Shown: positions 7,191-15,949 of the stretch, piece after piece
Position numbering within the stretch: position 1 is the first letter of the stretch
Layout of the letters: each line of letters starts with the position of its first letter
Origin: Mycobacterium sp.
GTDB taxonomy: Bacteria > Actinomycetota > Actinomycetes > Mycobacteriales > Mycobacteriaceae
Assembly (NCBI RefSeq): GCF_008709575.1
Contig: NZ_VYIK01000008.1
Coordinates: 37,889-70,311 of the forward strand
Length of the DNA stretch: 32,423 bases
Direction: 5' to 3'
The notes under the pieces: model-generated
Told to the model about the DNA's origin: nothing
Database searches by the model: none
Seen by the model: the letters and a program-made list of their open reading frames with translations, nothing else
Made by a program: the position numbers and the translations under genes

Positions 7191-7595
7191 TCACGTCAAT
7201 TCGGCCAGCGCCGCCCTGATCTTGGCCTGTGCCTCGTCGAGGGATTCCGGAGTCGGGTTGCGGTCGACATTGGCGAACCCGAAGTCGCTGAGGCTGCGGG
7301 TCGGGAAGACGTGGACGTGCAGGTGAGGCACCTCCAGTCCGGCGATGATCACGCCGGCGCGCTCGGTGCCGAAAGCCCGGCAGACGGCCCGGCCGATCAG
7401 TTGCGCTACGGCCATGACACGCCCGAACAGCGCGGTGTCGACGTCTTGCCAGTGGTCGACCTCGGCGCGCGGGACCACCAGCGTGTGCCCCTGCGTCATC
7501 GGCTCGATGGTCAAGAATGCGACGATCTCGTCGTCCTCGTAGACGAACCGGCCGGGCAGTTGCCGATTGATGATTTGGGTGAAGACGGTGGCCAT
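7191..7595 (-). CDS. HIT-family nucleotide hydrolase/transferase, Rv0759c-like
   Basis: A 134-residue histidine-triad protein. The catalytic HLHVHVFP motif is near residue 100, and the N-terminal strand [24 protein letters not shown] with [12 protein letters not shown] is typical of the Hint/HIT fold acting on nucleoside phosphoramidates or related substrates. The ATG at 7595 is preferred: TATGCT (7608-7603 on the minus strand) lies seven bases before it, the spacing of a leaderless mycobacterial message. In-frame earlier codons to 7631 have no such signal. It converges on phoR with a four-base gap. Confidence 0.93.
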   Translation of the reverse strand: MATVFTQIINRQLPGRFVYEDDEIVAFLTIEPMTQGHTLVVPRAEVDHWQDVDTALFGRVMAVAQLIGRAVCRAFGTERAGVIIAGLEVPHLHVHVFPTRSLSDFGFANVDRNPTPESLDEAQAKIRAALAELT

Positions 7596-7602
7596 GTGTT
7601 TG

Positions 7603-7608
7603 AGCATA
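7603..7608 (-). promoter_or_regulatory. Predicted -10 hexamer of the HIT gene (leaderless)
   Basis: TATGCT on the minus strand fits the mycobacterial TANNNT -10 pattern. Seven bases separate it from the ATG at 7595, placing the transcription start on or next to the start codon. This implies the HIT gene has its own promoter within the minus-strand series. Confidence 0.5.
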
Positions 7609-7646
7609 TGGCTGCGCCGGATCGCCGCCACAGGCCGGCAGCCAGT

Positions 7647-8072
7647 TCACTCCTCTGTGCCGAAAACCATCGCGTCGAGGTTCCAGTAACCGCGCATGTT
7701 GGTGATGAGTCCGGCCTCGTTGACCCGGTAGGTGAACACACCTCGCACCGTGCTGCTCACCCCGTTGTCAAACTTGCTGCGCAGCACCAGGATATGAGCG
7801 ATCTCATCTGGAGAGCTGGACGGGAACGTCTCCTCGCAGGTGATCGTCAAGCGGTTGGCGGCGATGTTGTTGTCGTAGAACGCGGCGACGCCCTCTTTAC
7901 CGCGGACGCCGGCGCCGTCGGGGTTGGTGACGGACTTGCCGATCGGGTCCTCGATGACGACGTCGTCGGCCATCAGCGCCAGCCAGCCCGCCCGGTCGTG
8001 GGCCTGCACGCACCGCCACGATGCCTGTGAAGCGGCCAGCGCCGGAGACATGGGCACGGTTTCATTGGTCAT
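7647..8072 (-). CDS. Ketosteroid-isomerase/SnoaL-fold protein, Rv0760c-like
   Basis: A 141-residue protein very close to M. tuberculosis Rv0760c, a small cone-shaped NTF2-fold protein of known structure related to delta5-3-ketosteroid isomerase. Conserved stretches are WRCVQAHDRAGWLALMADD, VVIEDPIGKSVTNPDG, TCEETFPSSSPDEIAHIL and YRVNEAGLITNMRGYW. The fold buries small hydrophobic ligands such as steroids; isomerase activity here is not shown by sequence. The ATG at 8072 has GAGGAAC just upstream; a start at 8084 is also in frame. It lies 47 bases after the alcohol dehydrogenase and is probably co-transcribed. Confidence 0.93.
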   Translation of the reverse strand: MTNETVPMSPALAASQASWRCVQAHDRAGWLALMADDVVIEDPIGKSVTNPDGAGVRGKEGVAAFYDNNIAANRLTITCEETFPSSSPDEIAHILVLRSKFDNGVSSTVRGVFTYRVNEAGLITNMRGYWNLDAMVFGTEE

Positions 8073-8119
8073 GTCGTTCCTCATCCGGTCATCATCCGGT
8101 GATCGCGGCCAGGCCTCGC

Positions 8120-9247
8120 TTACCGATCGGCGTCGGTGTAGCGGATGATGCCGCGAATGTTCTTGCCGTCCAGCATGTCGCGGTAGCCTTCGTTGATCTG
8201 CTCCAACTTGTACTGCCGGGTGATCATGTCATCGAGGTTGAGCTTGCCGGCCTTGTACATCGACAACAGCTGCGGGATGTCGTAGTGGGGATTGCCACCG
8301 CCGAAGATGCTGCCCTGCAGGTTTTTTTGCATCAGGGTCAGCATCGCGAGGTTCAACGTGACCTGGGTTTCGAGCATGCTGCCGATCGCGGTCGCCACAC
8401 AGGTGCCGCCCTTGGCGGTCATGGTCATGTAGTTCTCGATGTCGGCGCCCTTGAGTTCGCCGACGGTGACGATCACCTTGCGGGCCATCAATCCGCCGGT
8501 GACCTCCCCGATGCCCGCCAGTGCGGCCTCGATGTCCGGATAGACATGGGTAGCACCGAATTTCAAGGCCTGGTCGCGCTTCCACTCGACCGGTTCGATC
8601 ACGAATATGTAGCGGGCGCCCGCATTGACCGCGCCCTGCAGTGCCGCCATGCCGACGCCGCCGACGCCGACGATGGCGACATCTTCACCGGGTCGGATGT
8701 CGGCGGTCCGGGTTGCCGAACCGTAGCCGGTGGTGACACCGCACCCGACCAGGCAGGCCACCTCGAACGGGATCGACGGGTCGATTTTGACCACCGAGCT
8801 TTCGTGCACGACCATATACGGCGAGAACGTCCCCAGCAGCGTCATCGGGTAGACGTCGTGGCCGCGGGCCCGGATACGGAAGGTGCCGTCGCTCACGGCC
8901 GCGCCGCCCAGCAGCCCGGCGCCGAGATCACAGAGATTCCGCATGCCCGCCTGGCAGGACGGGCACTTGCCGCAGGACGGGATGAACGAGAGCACCACGT
9001 GGTCACCCACGGCGAAATCGTCCACACCCTCACCCACCGCGGTGACGATGCCCGCGCCCTCGTGGCCACCCAGGACCGGGAATCCGGCCATCGGGATGCC
9101 GCCGGTCACCAGGTGATGGTCGGAGTGGCACATGCCGGCCGCTTCCATCTGGATCGCGACCTCGTGCCTGCGCGGGTCTCCGATCTCGATTTCCTCGATC
9201 GACCATGGTTGGTTGAACTCCCAGATCAGCGCGCCCTTCGTTTTCAC
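8120..9247 (-). CDS. adhB: Zinc NDMA-type alcohol dehydrogenase, Rv0761c (adhB)-like
   Basis: A 375-residue medium-chain dehydrogenase of the actinobacterial group with tightly bound nicotinamide (NDMA-dependent alcohol dehydrogenases). Catalytic zinc ligands are Cys40 (AGMCHSDHH), His62 with Glu63 (GGHEGAG) and the later cysteine in VGCGVTTGYG. The structural zinc is held by Cys92, Cys95, Cys98 and Cys106. The Rossmann motif is IVGVGGVGMAA. It oxidises or reduces an alcohol/aldehyde; its place after the P450/ferredoxin unit suggests it handles hydroxylated lipid products, which is inference. The start is GTG with AGCAGG upstream. A 91-base gap separates it from the SnoaL-like gene. Confidence 0.93.
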   Translation of the reverse strand: MKTKGALIWEFNQPWSIEEIEIGDPRRHEVAIQMEAAGMCHSDHHLVTGGIPMAGFPVLGGHEGAGIVTAVGEGVDDFAVGDHVVLSFIPSCGKCPSCQAGMRNLCDLGAGLLGGAAVSDGTFRIRARGHDVYPMTLLGTFSPYMVVHESSVVKIDPSIPFEVACLVGCGVTTGYGSATRTADIRPGEDVAIVGVGGVGMAALQGAVNAGARYIFVIEPVEWKRDQALKFGATHVYPDIEAALAGIGEVTGGLMARKVIVTVGELKGADIENYMTMTAKGGTCVATAIGSMLETQVTLNLAMLTLMQKNLQGSIFGGGNPHYDIPQLLSMYKAGKLNLDDMITRQYKLEQINEGYRDMLDGKNIRGIIRYTDADR

Positions 9248-9338
9248 CGCGAACCTGCTTTCACCTCGTGCGGAATGGGGACTACTGCGACAGAGTAGTG
9301 ACGTAGCTCTCAGTCTCCGCCGCAGGGTGTCGATCCGT

Positions 9339-9884
9339 TCACCACAGCGGCACCGGGGTCTTGCCGAGCGGGTAGTAGCCGGGCAGTTTCTCCCCGGCCA
9401 GGCCGCGTTCGATGCGCTGCTGCATGCCGGCCGACAGCTTGCCGGCCGTCATCAAGTCTGTGTAGACCTTTTGGACGTGGCCGAAGTCGAAGAAGTCGCG
9501 CTGCCACTCGATGAGCTTGTCGGCGTTCAGGCGGAACCAGCTGCCGCCGATGCCGTAGATCTCTCGCCGTGCGCCGTCGCTGTCGACGACGACCTGCTTC
9601 CAGAAACCGACGATCTCCCCTTGCCGGTCGTCGATGAGTACCTTCTGGTAAGGGTATTGCCAGTTTTCCAGGCCCGTCATCTCCAAGCCGAGCGCGATGT
9701 CGCGGATCTCGTCGATCCCGACGCACATCACGTCTTCTTTGGGCCCGATGTTCCAGCCGTAGGTGGCATGGGGAGCGTAGAAGGCCGCGAGCGGCTTCCA
9801 ATCGCCGGCGTTTTCGCAATCCTTGTTGGCCTGCAGCCAGGACTGCACCCATTCTTCGAGCGCTTCGCGGGGGAAAGACACCAT
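9339..9884 (-). CDS. SnoaL/NTF2-fold protein, Rv0762c-like
   Basis: A 181-residue protein equal in length to M. tuberculosis Rv0762c as I recall it. WVQSWLQANKDCENAGDWKPLAAFYAPHATY is the usual opening of an NTF2/SnoaL-like fold, followed by aromatic strands (ENWQYPYQKVLIDD, GEIVGFWKQVV) and RLNADKLIEWQRDFFDFG. The family includes polyketide cyclases and dehydratases, but many members have no known reaction. Its ATG follows the ferredoxin stop by two bases, so it is surely in the CYP51 operon and probably translationally coupled. Confidence 0.88.
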   Translation of the reverse strand: MVSFPREALEEWVQSWLQANKDCENAGDWKPLAAFYAPHATYGWNIGPKEDVMCVGIDEIRDIALGLEMTGLENWQYPYQKVLIDDRQGEIVGFWKQVVVDSDGARREIYGIGGSWFRLNADKLIEWQRDFFDFGHVQKVYTDLMTAGKLSAGMQQRIERGLAGEKLPGYYPLGKTPVPLW

Positions 9885-9886
9885 CG

Positions 9887-11459
<1,573 letters not shown>

Positions 11460-11463
<4 letters not shown>

Positions 11464-12278
11464 CGCTGCTCCGGATACTTCAGTTGCCGACGGCGGGGCG
11501 AGGCGTCGGCCAGGGGCGCCTCGGGTTGGATCTCCAATGACGTGATACACCCGCCGCGCGGCGTCTCGGCGACGAATGCGACCGCCCGGGCCAGGTCGGC
11601 GGCCCGCAGGAAGTAGTCGTGGCGGGCCTGACCCCACTTGGCCCAGTCGGCCAGCATGGGTCCGATCGATTCGGGCGCCAGATTCCAACCCATGGCGGTC
11701 TTCGTCGGACCCGGGTGCACGATCGATGCGCGCACACCGGTTCCCTCGAGTTCCATCTGCAAAGTGCTGACCATGGCCGCTAACGCCGCCTTGGCTGCTC
11801 CGTAGGCACCCATGTGCGGACGCGCGCGCAGCGCCACGTCGGAGCCGACGAAGATCAGGTCGCCGCGTTGACGGTCGAGCATGCCCGGCAATACGGCGGT
11901 GGCCAGCCGATTCGCGCCGATCAGGTGGGTCTGCAGCTGCGACTCGAAAACTTCGGTGCTGGTCGCCTCCAGCCGGCCCACCACGGTGTCGCCGGCACTG
12001 CTGACCAGGAGTTCGATGTCGCCGAGCAGCTCGGTCGCCCGGTGTACGAACCCTTTCACCGAATCCGGTTCGGTGACGTCGAGGTACAGCGCGACGGCCT
12101 CCCCGTCTTGGGCCCGGATCTGCTCGACTATCTCTTCGCACTGGTCGACTCGGCGGGCACCCAGCGCGACCGGGAAACCGCGGCCGGCCAGCTCGATCGC
12201 GGTGGCGGCACCGATCCCGGATGACGCGCCGGCGACGAGGGCGGGACGGCGGGTCGGATGTGGTTGAAAGCGTGGCAT
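11460..12278 (-). CDS. Short-chain dehydrogenase/reductase, Rv0765c-like
   Basis: A 272-residue classical SDR. The NAD(P)-binding motif AGASSGIG is near residue 16, the NAG-equivalent is SSAGD, the active-site serine is in FVGSDVALR and the catalytic pair is Tyr and Lys in YGAAKAA. ARR after the second strand suggests NADP preference. It begins directly after the CYP123 stop (TAA abutting ATG) and overlaps the CYP51 start, so it sits inside the operon. It likely interconverts a hydroxyl and a keto group on the same substrate the P450s act on; that is inferred from context. Confidence 0.93.
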
Positions 12279-13496
12279 TTACTTGATCTCCACGGTGATG
12301 GGCAGGCGGGCGAACCCGCGCACATTGCTGGAATGGACCCGCACGGCGTTGACTTCGTCGACCTGGTAGTCGCGGATCCGTTCGAACAGTTCGGTCAACG
12401 CCACCCGGGCCTCCATCCGGGCCAGGTGGGCGCCGAGGCAGAAGTGCGTCCCGCTGCCGAAACTCAGAAGTTTGGAACCGATTTCGCGTCCGATCAGGTA
12501 CTCGTCGGGGTTGTCGAATGCCCGCTCGTCGCGATGGGCGGAACCGGGTAGCAACAAGAGGACGTCGCCTTGGGGGATCGTGACGCCGTGGCAGCTGAGC
12601 TCGCGCGCGACGGTGCGGGCCAGGATCTGGCTGGACGTGTCGTAGCGCAGGGTCTCCTCGACCCACAGCGGAATCCGAGACGGGTCGGCGTAGACCGGGG
12701 TCAGTTGATCGGGATTTTTGTAGCCCCAAAACACTGCATTGGCAAGCAGTTTGGTGGTGGTCTCGTTGCCGGCTATCACCATCAGGAACATGAAACCGAG
12801 GATTTCCTCGTCGGTGAGCCGGTCGCCGTCGATCTCGGCCGCCAGCAGCGCCGAGGTCAAATCGTCGGCCGGCTTTTTGCGTCGCTGCGCGACCATGTCC
12901 TGGTAGTAGCGGATGAGGTTGCACGACGCCTCGAGTGCCGACGGCGGCACGTCGGTGACACCGTCCTCGCGATGGATCACCGCGTCGGCCATGACGCGGA
13001 TGCGGTCACGGTCGGCTACCGGTACACCCAGCAGTTCGGAGATGACGTCCATGGGCAGCTTGGCGGCGAATTCGCTGACATAGTCGATGGTCACCAGACC
13101 CGAAGCCGCTTTCTCGAGCATGGTCTGCAGGTGTCCTGCGGCAAGATCGCTGACCCGGGGCTCAAGTTCACGGATCCGGCGCGGCGTGAAACCCTTCGAC
13201 ACCAGCGTACGCAGACGCAGATGGGCCGGATCGTCCATGGCCAAAAACGACATCGTCTTGCAGGCGTGCGGCCCGCGGGACACCGGATCCAGCGAGACAC
13301 CGTCGCGGTTGGACAACGCGGTGCTGTTGCGAAATCCCGCCCATACGTCACTGTGCCGCGACAGCGCCCAAAAGCCGAGCTCCTCGTTGTGGTACAGCGG
13401 TGCTTCGTCGCGCAATCGCTTGTAATACGGGTAGGGATCCTCGTGGAAGGCGTAGTCGTAGGGATCGAGGTGCGGTTTGTCGGCCGGAATCGTCAT
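12279..13496 (-). CDS. cyp123: Cytochrome P450 CYP123
   Basis: A 405-residue bacterial P450 in the same position as M. tuberculosis cyp123 (Rv0766c). It shows SFLAMDDPAHLRLRTLVSKGF in the C-helix region, I-helix VIAGNETTTKL, ExxR EETLRYD and heme-binding FGSGTHFCLGAHLAR. The I-helix has Asn-Glu-Thr-Thr in place of the more common acid-Thr arrangement, still with the proton-relay threonine. The substrate is unknown. Its ATG overlaps the TetR stop as ATGA and its TAA abuts the SDR start. The adjacent ferredoxin could serve both this enzyme and CYP51. Confidence 0.96.
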   Translation of the reverse strand: MTIPADKPHLDPYDYAFHEDPYPYYKRLRDEAPLYHNEELGFWALSRHSDVWAGFRNSTALSNRDGVSLDPVSRGPHACKTMSFLAMDDPAHLRLRTLVSKGFTPRRIRELEPRVSDLAAGHLQTMLEKAASGLVTIDYVSEFAAKLPMDVISELLGVPVADRDRIRVMADAVIHREDGVTDVPPSALEASCNLIRYYQDMVAQRRKKPADDLTSALLAAEIDGDRLTDEEILGFMFLMVIAGNETTTKLLANAVFWGYKNPDQLTPVYADPSRIPLWVEETLRYDTSSQILARTVARELSCHGVTIPQGDVLLLLPGSAHRDERAFDNPDEYLIGREIGSKLLSFGSGTHFCLGAHLARMEARVALTELFERIRDYQVDEVNAVRVHSSNVRGFARLPITVEIK

Positions 13497-14107
13497 CGGT
13501 CTTCCGGTCCGATGATCAGCCCGACCACATAGGCCAACCGGTCGGCGATCTGGTGGTAGCTGAATACGCCGCTGCCCGCCTGGACCAGGGCGCCGAAGAA
13601 GGCCATCTCCAGGGCGGTCACGACACGCGGGTCGGCGTCGGGGCCGATCGCCGAGGCGATGCGGCGATGGATTTCTGCGCCGATGCGATCCCGCACGGTG
13701 CGGACGGCGGGATCGCTGCCGCCTCCGAGTAGCGCCGTCGTGCAGGCCCCGGCGACCTCGGGTTCGTCGGCGACCACCAGCACCAGGTGCCGCAACGCCT
13801 TGTCCACGCGAGCCGGCATCGGATCGTTGACGTCGGTGAAGTAGGGCACCTGGCGCACCAGGTCCAGGTAAACCTCGGCGATGAGGTGGTTTTTCGACGA
13901 AAAGTAGGTATAGGCCGTTGCCGGGGCGACTTTGGCCCGCGCAGCCACTGCACGCACGGTCAGGTCAGCGTAGGACTTCTCCCGCAGCACCTCCACACCG
14001 GCGGCGAGCACTCTGCGAAACGTCTCTTCCTGTCGACGATTACGCGGCGACTCCCCGGTGCGGTGCTCGGCGACTGATGTGATTGCCGCCACGGCATCGC
14101 TGGACAC
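13493..14107 (-). CDS. TetR-family regulator of the CYP123-CYP51 unit, Rv0767c-like
   Basis: A 204-residue repressor-type protein. The N-terminal helix-turn-helix spans about residues 25-75, including VEVLREKSYADLTVRAVAAR and APATAYTYFSSKNHLIAEV; the rest is a helical ligand domain. The start is GTG at 14107 with no ribosome site, and TAAAGT six bases upstream predicts a leaderless mRNA beginning at that GTG. The 14-bp palindrome TGGACACGTGTCCA is centred on this start, so autorepression is likely, controlling all six downstream genes. Its stop overlaps the CYP123 start. The ligand is unknown; a sterol or fatty-acid derivative would fit the operon. Confidence 0.93.
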   Translation of the reverse strand: MSSDAVAAITSVAEHRTGESPRNRRQEETFRRVLAAGVEVLREKSYADLTVRAVAARAKVAPATAYTYFSSKNHLIAEVYLDLVRQVPYFTDVNDPMPARVDKALRHLVLVVADEPEVAGACTTALLGGGSDPAVRTVRDRIGAEIHRRIASAIGPDADPRVVTALEMAFFGALVQAGSGVFSYHQIADRLAYVVGLIIGPEDR

Positions 14108-14114
14108 GTGTCCA
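14101..14114. promoter_or_regulatory. Perfect 14-bp palindromic operator at the TetR start
   Basis: TGGACACGTGTCCA is a perfect inverted repeat centred between 14107 and 14108, the predicted +1 of the TetR gene. It overlaps the last base of the TAAAGT -10 element and the first codons. TetR operators are commonly palindromes of this kind at the regulator's own promoter. Confidence 0.7.
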
Positions 14115-14119
14115 CTTTA
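14114..14119 (-). promoter_or_regulatory. Predicted -10 hexamer of the TetR operon
   Basis: TAAAGT on the minus strand matches TANNNT. Six bases (GGACAC) separate it from the GTG at 14107, the geometry of a leaderless transcript. Confidence 0.55.
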
Positions 14120-14200
14120 TCGGATAGGACGCGCCGAAACAAGTCTCTAGGGCAAAGGCCCTGTAAGAAGCCGATGTCCTCACTGTCGCCCGATCTAGCC

Positions 14201-14230
14201 TTGCCACCTCCGCAAACCGAGGGCTATGGT
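14201..14230 (+). promoter_or_regulatory. Promoter of the aldA remnant
   Basis: TTGCCA (14201-14206) and TATGGT (14225-14230) are separated by 18 bases, a good -35/-10 pair. Transcription would begin near 14237, just before the second operator. The surrounding 14114-14278 contains no gene. Confidence 0.5.
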
Positions 14231-14245
14231 TCTTCTGGATTCTTC

Positions 14246-14259
14246 CGGACAAGTGTCCA
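14246..14259. promoter_or_regulatory. Second copy of the TetR operator, in the aldA leader
   Basis: CGGACAAGTGTCCA shares GGACA-N2-TGTCC with the perfect palindrome at 14101-14114, differing at two of fourteen positions. It lies just downstream of the predicted aldA transcription start, where a bound repressor would block elongation or initiation. The two sites are 145 bases apart, roughly 14 helical turns. Confidence 0.6.
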
Positions 14260-14278
14260 CCACAGTGAGGGGGGAAGA

Positions 14279-14518
14279 TTGGCCCAGAAGACGCAACTGT
14301 TGGCCGACCGCGTCAGCGCGGTGCTGATCGATGGCAAACTGTCGCCCGGGAGCGCGGGTGTATTCCCGACGGTCAATCCGGCGACCGAGGAGGTGCTCGG
14401 CGCCGCCGTCGACGCCACCTCCTTCGGTGGCTACAAGCAATCCGGTAACGGCCGGGAGATGGGTCTGGCCGGTTTCGAGGAATACCTCGAGATCAAGGTC
14501 GTCGCGACAGCGGTGTAG
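14279..14518 (+). pseudogene. aldA: aldA remnant: aldehyde dehydrogenase with large in-frame internal deletion
   Basis: The 79-codon frame joins the first part of an aldehyde dehydrogenase (VLIDGKLSPGSAG, FPTVNPATEEVLG) directly to the extreme C-terminus (SFGGYKQSGNGREMGLAGF then EEYLEIKV). M. tuberculosis AldA (Rv0768) is about 489 residues, so roughly 410 codons are gone, including the NAD-binding core, catalytic glutamate and catalytic cysteine. The junction lies near 14415-14423. The frame is kept and the promoter, operator and ribosome site (GAGGGGGGAAG before TTG at 14279) remain, so a short inactive peptide may still be made. It is a deletion relic, not an independent small gene. Rv0769, which follows aldA in M. 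tuberculosis, is also absent. Confidence 0.85.
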
Positions 14519-14544
14519 TTGCGAATGGGCCGGAAAGGACGATC

Positions 14545-15405
14545 ATGACCGCACCGGACCAGAGCCCGCGCTTGGGCTACATCGGGCTGGGCAACATGGG
14601 CGCGCCGATGGCCAAGCGGCTGGCCGGCTGGCCGGGCGGGCTCACCGTCTACGACATTCGGGCCGAGGCGATGACACCGCTGGTCGAAGCCGGCGCCGCC
14701 GCGGCCGGCAGCGTGGCCGAGGTGGCGGCCGCCGACGTCATCAGCGTCACCGTCCTCGACGACGCTCAGGTGCGTGCGGTCGTCGGCGAGCTGGCGACTT
14801 CCGCAAAGCCGGACACCGTTATCGCGATCCATTCCACCATCAGCGACACCACGGCCGTCGAACTGGCGGGCGAGCTGAAACCACGGGGCATTCACATTGC
14901 CGACGCGCCGGTCAGCGGCGGCGCCGGAGCCGCCGAGAGGGGCGAACTGGCTACCATGGTCGGAGCCGAGCGCGAGGTCTACGAGCGGCTCAAGGCGGTT
15001 TTCAGGCAGTGGGCGTCGATGGTGATCCACGCGGGTGAGCCCGGTGCCGGAACGCGAATGAAGCTGGCGCGCAACATGTTGACCTTCACCTCGTATGCCG
15101 CGGCAGGCGAGGCGATGAAACTGGCCGAGGCGGCCGGGCTGGACCTGCAGGCGCTGGGCCGGGTGGTGCGGCACACCGACGCGCTCACCGGAGGGCCGGG
15201 GGCGATCATGGTCCGCGACCAGGCTGCGCCGCTGCAACCCGAGCACTTCCTGTACCAGCCGTTCACCCACACTCGCGACCTGGGTGAAAAGGATCTGCGT
15301 CTGGCGCTGGCGCTGGGTAAGGCGGCTGGTGTGCAGTTGCCATTGGCACACATCGCCCTGCAGCAGTTGGCGATCGGACTTGGCGTGCCGCACACCGCCG
15401 ACTGA
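14545..15405 (+). CDS. Beta-hydroxyacid dehydrogenase family oxidoreductase, Rv0770-like
   Basis: A 286-residue NAD(P)-dependent enzyme of the 3-hydroxyisobutyrate / 6-phosphogluconate dehydrogenase family. The dinucleotide motif is GYIGLGNMGAPMAKRLAG at the N-terminus, the substrate motif is DAPVSGGAGAAERG, and the catalytic lysine lies in GAGTRMKLARNML. The helical C-terminal domain ends with EKDLRLALALGKAAGVQLP. The precise substrate cannot be read from sequence. The ATG follows AAAGGA by about six bases and lies 26 bases after the aldA remnant. The next gene starts ten bases downstream, so the two form an operon. Confidence 0.92.
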   Translation: MTAPDQSPRLGYIGLGNMGAPMAKRLAGWPGGLTVYDIRAEAMTPLVEAGAAAAGSVAEVAAADVISVTVLDDAQVRAVVGELATSAKPDTVIAIHSTISDTTAVELAGELKPRGIHIADAPVSGGAGAAERGELATMVGAEREVYERLKAVFRQWASMVIHAGEPGAGTRMKLARNMLTFTSYAAAGEAMKLAEAAGLDLQALGRVVRHTDALTGGPGAIMVRDQAAPLQPEHFLYQPFTHTRDLGEKDLRLALALGKAAGVQLPLAHIALQQLAIGLGVPHTAD

Positions 15406-15415
15406 TTGGAGAACC

Positions 15416-15850
15416 GTGGACGAATTGCGCCGCAAGGGCCTGGCGAAGATGAACGAGGTCTACGCCTGGGAGATGCCCGACATGCCCGGCGACTACTTCG
15501 CGCTGACCGTCGACCATCTCTTCGGACGGATCTGGACCCGTTCGGGACTGTCGATGCGCGACAAGCGGATCATGACGCTGTCGGTGGTGACCGCACTGGG
15601 TCTGCAGGATCTGTCGGAGGTGCAAGTGAACGCGGCGCTGCACAATGCCGAGCTCACCGAGGACGAGCTGCGCGAGATGGCGATCTTTTTGACCCACTAC
15701 GTCGGCTTCCCGCTCGGCTCGGGCCTCAACGGTGTCATCGAACGGGTGATCGCCAAACGCCGGAAGGCTGCCGCTGCCGGCACCGCCGACGACAAGAAAG
15801 CCAACGTCAACGACGCGGTCCGCAAGCACACCGGTTCGGACCTGTCGTAG
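15416..15850 (+). CDS. Carboxymuconolactone decarboxylase-like protein, Rv0771-like
   Basis: A 144-residue helical protein of the CMD/AhpD-like family, the same length as I recall for Rv0771. Key segments are YFALTVDHLFGRIWTRSGLS, MRDKRIMTLSVVTALG and EVNAALHNAELTEDELREM-type helices ahead of LTHYVGFPLG. It lacks the CxxC pair of AhpD peroxidase-type members, so a decarboxylase- or isomerase-like role is more likely than redox; the His in NAALHNAEL is the expected catalytic position. The GTG start at 15416 is preceded by TTGGAGAA and falls ten bases after the dehydrogenase stop. Confidence 0.9.
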   Translation: MDELRRKGLAKMNEVYAWEMPDMPGDYFALTVDHLFGRIWTRSGLSMRDKRIMTLSVVTALGLQDLSEVQVNAALHNAELTEDELREMAIFLTHYVGFPLGSGLNGVIERVIAKRRKAAAAGTADDKKANVNDAVRKHTGSDLS

Positions 15851-15935
15851 CGCTGCACAGAAATCCCGCGCGGCGGGCACGGCCACGCCCCGCCCCGATC
15901 AACTGTGCCGTCACGCCGATGGCCGGCCGCTGGAC

Positions 15936-15941
15936 TAAGGT
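15936..15941 (+). promoter_or_regulatory. Predicted -10 hexamer of purD (leaderless)
   Basis: TAAGGT fits TANNNT and lies eight bases before the GTG of purD at 15950. No Shine-Dalgarno sequence is present, which supports a leaderless transcript. Confidence 0.5.
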
Positions 15942-15949
15942 CACGAGTC

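Noticed and set aside
8021..9298. A 425-codon plus-strand frame opposite the alcohol dehydrogenase
   Set aside because: It is His/Asp/Ala-rich shadow coding opposite a clear zinc dehydrogenase.
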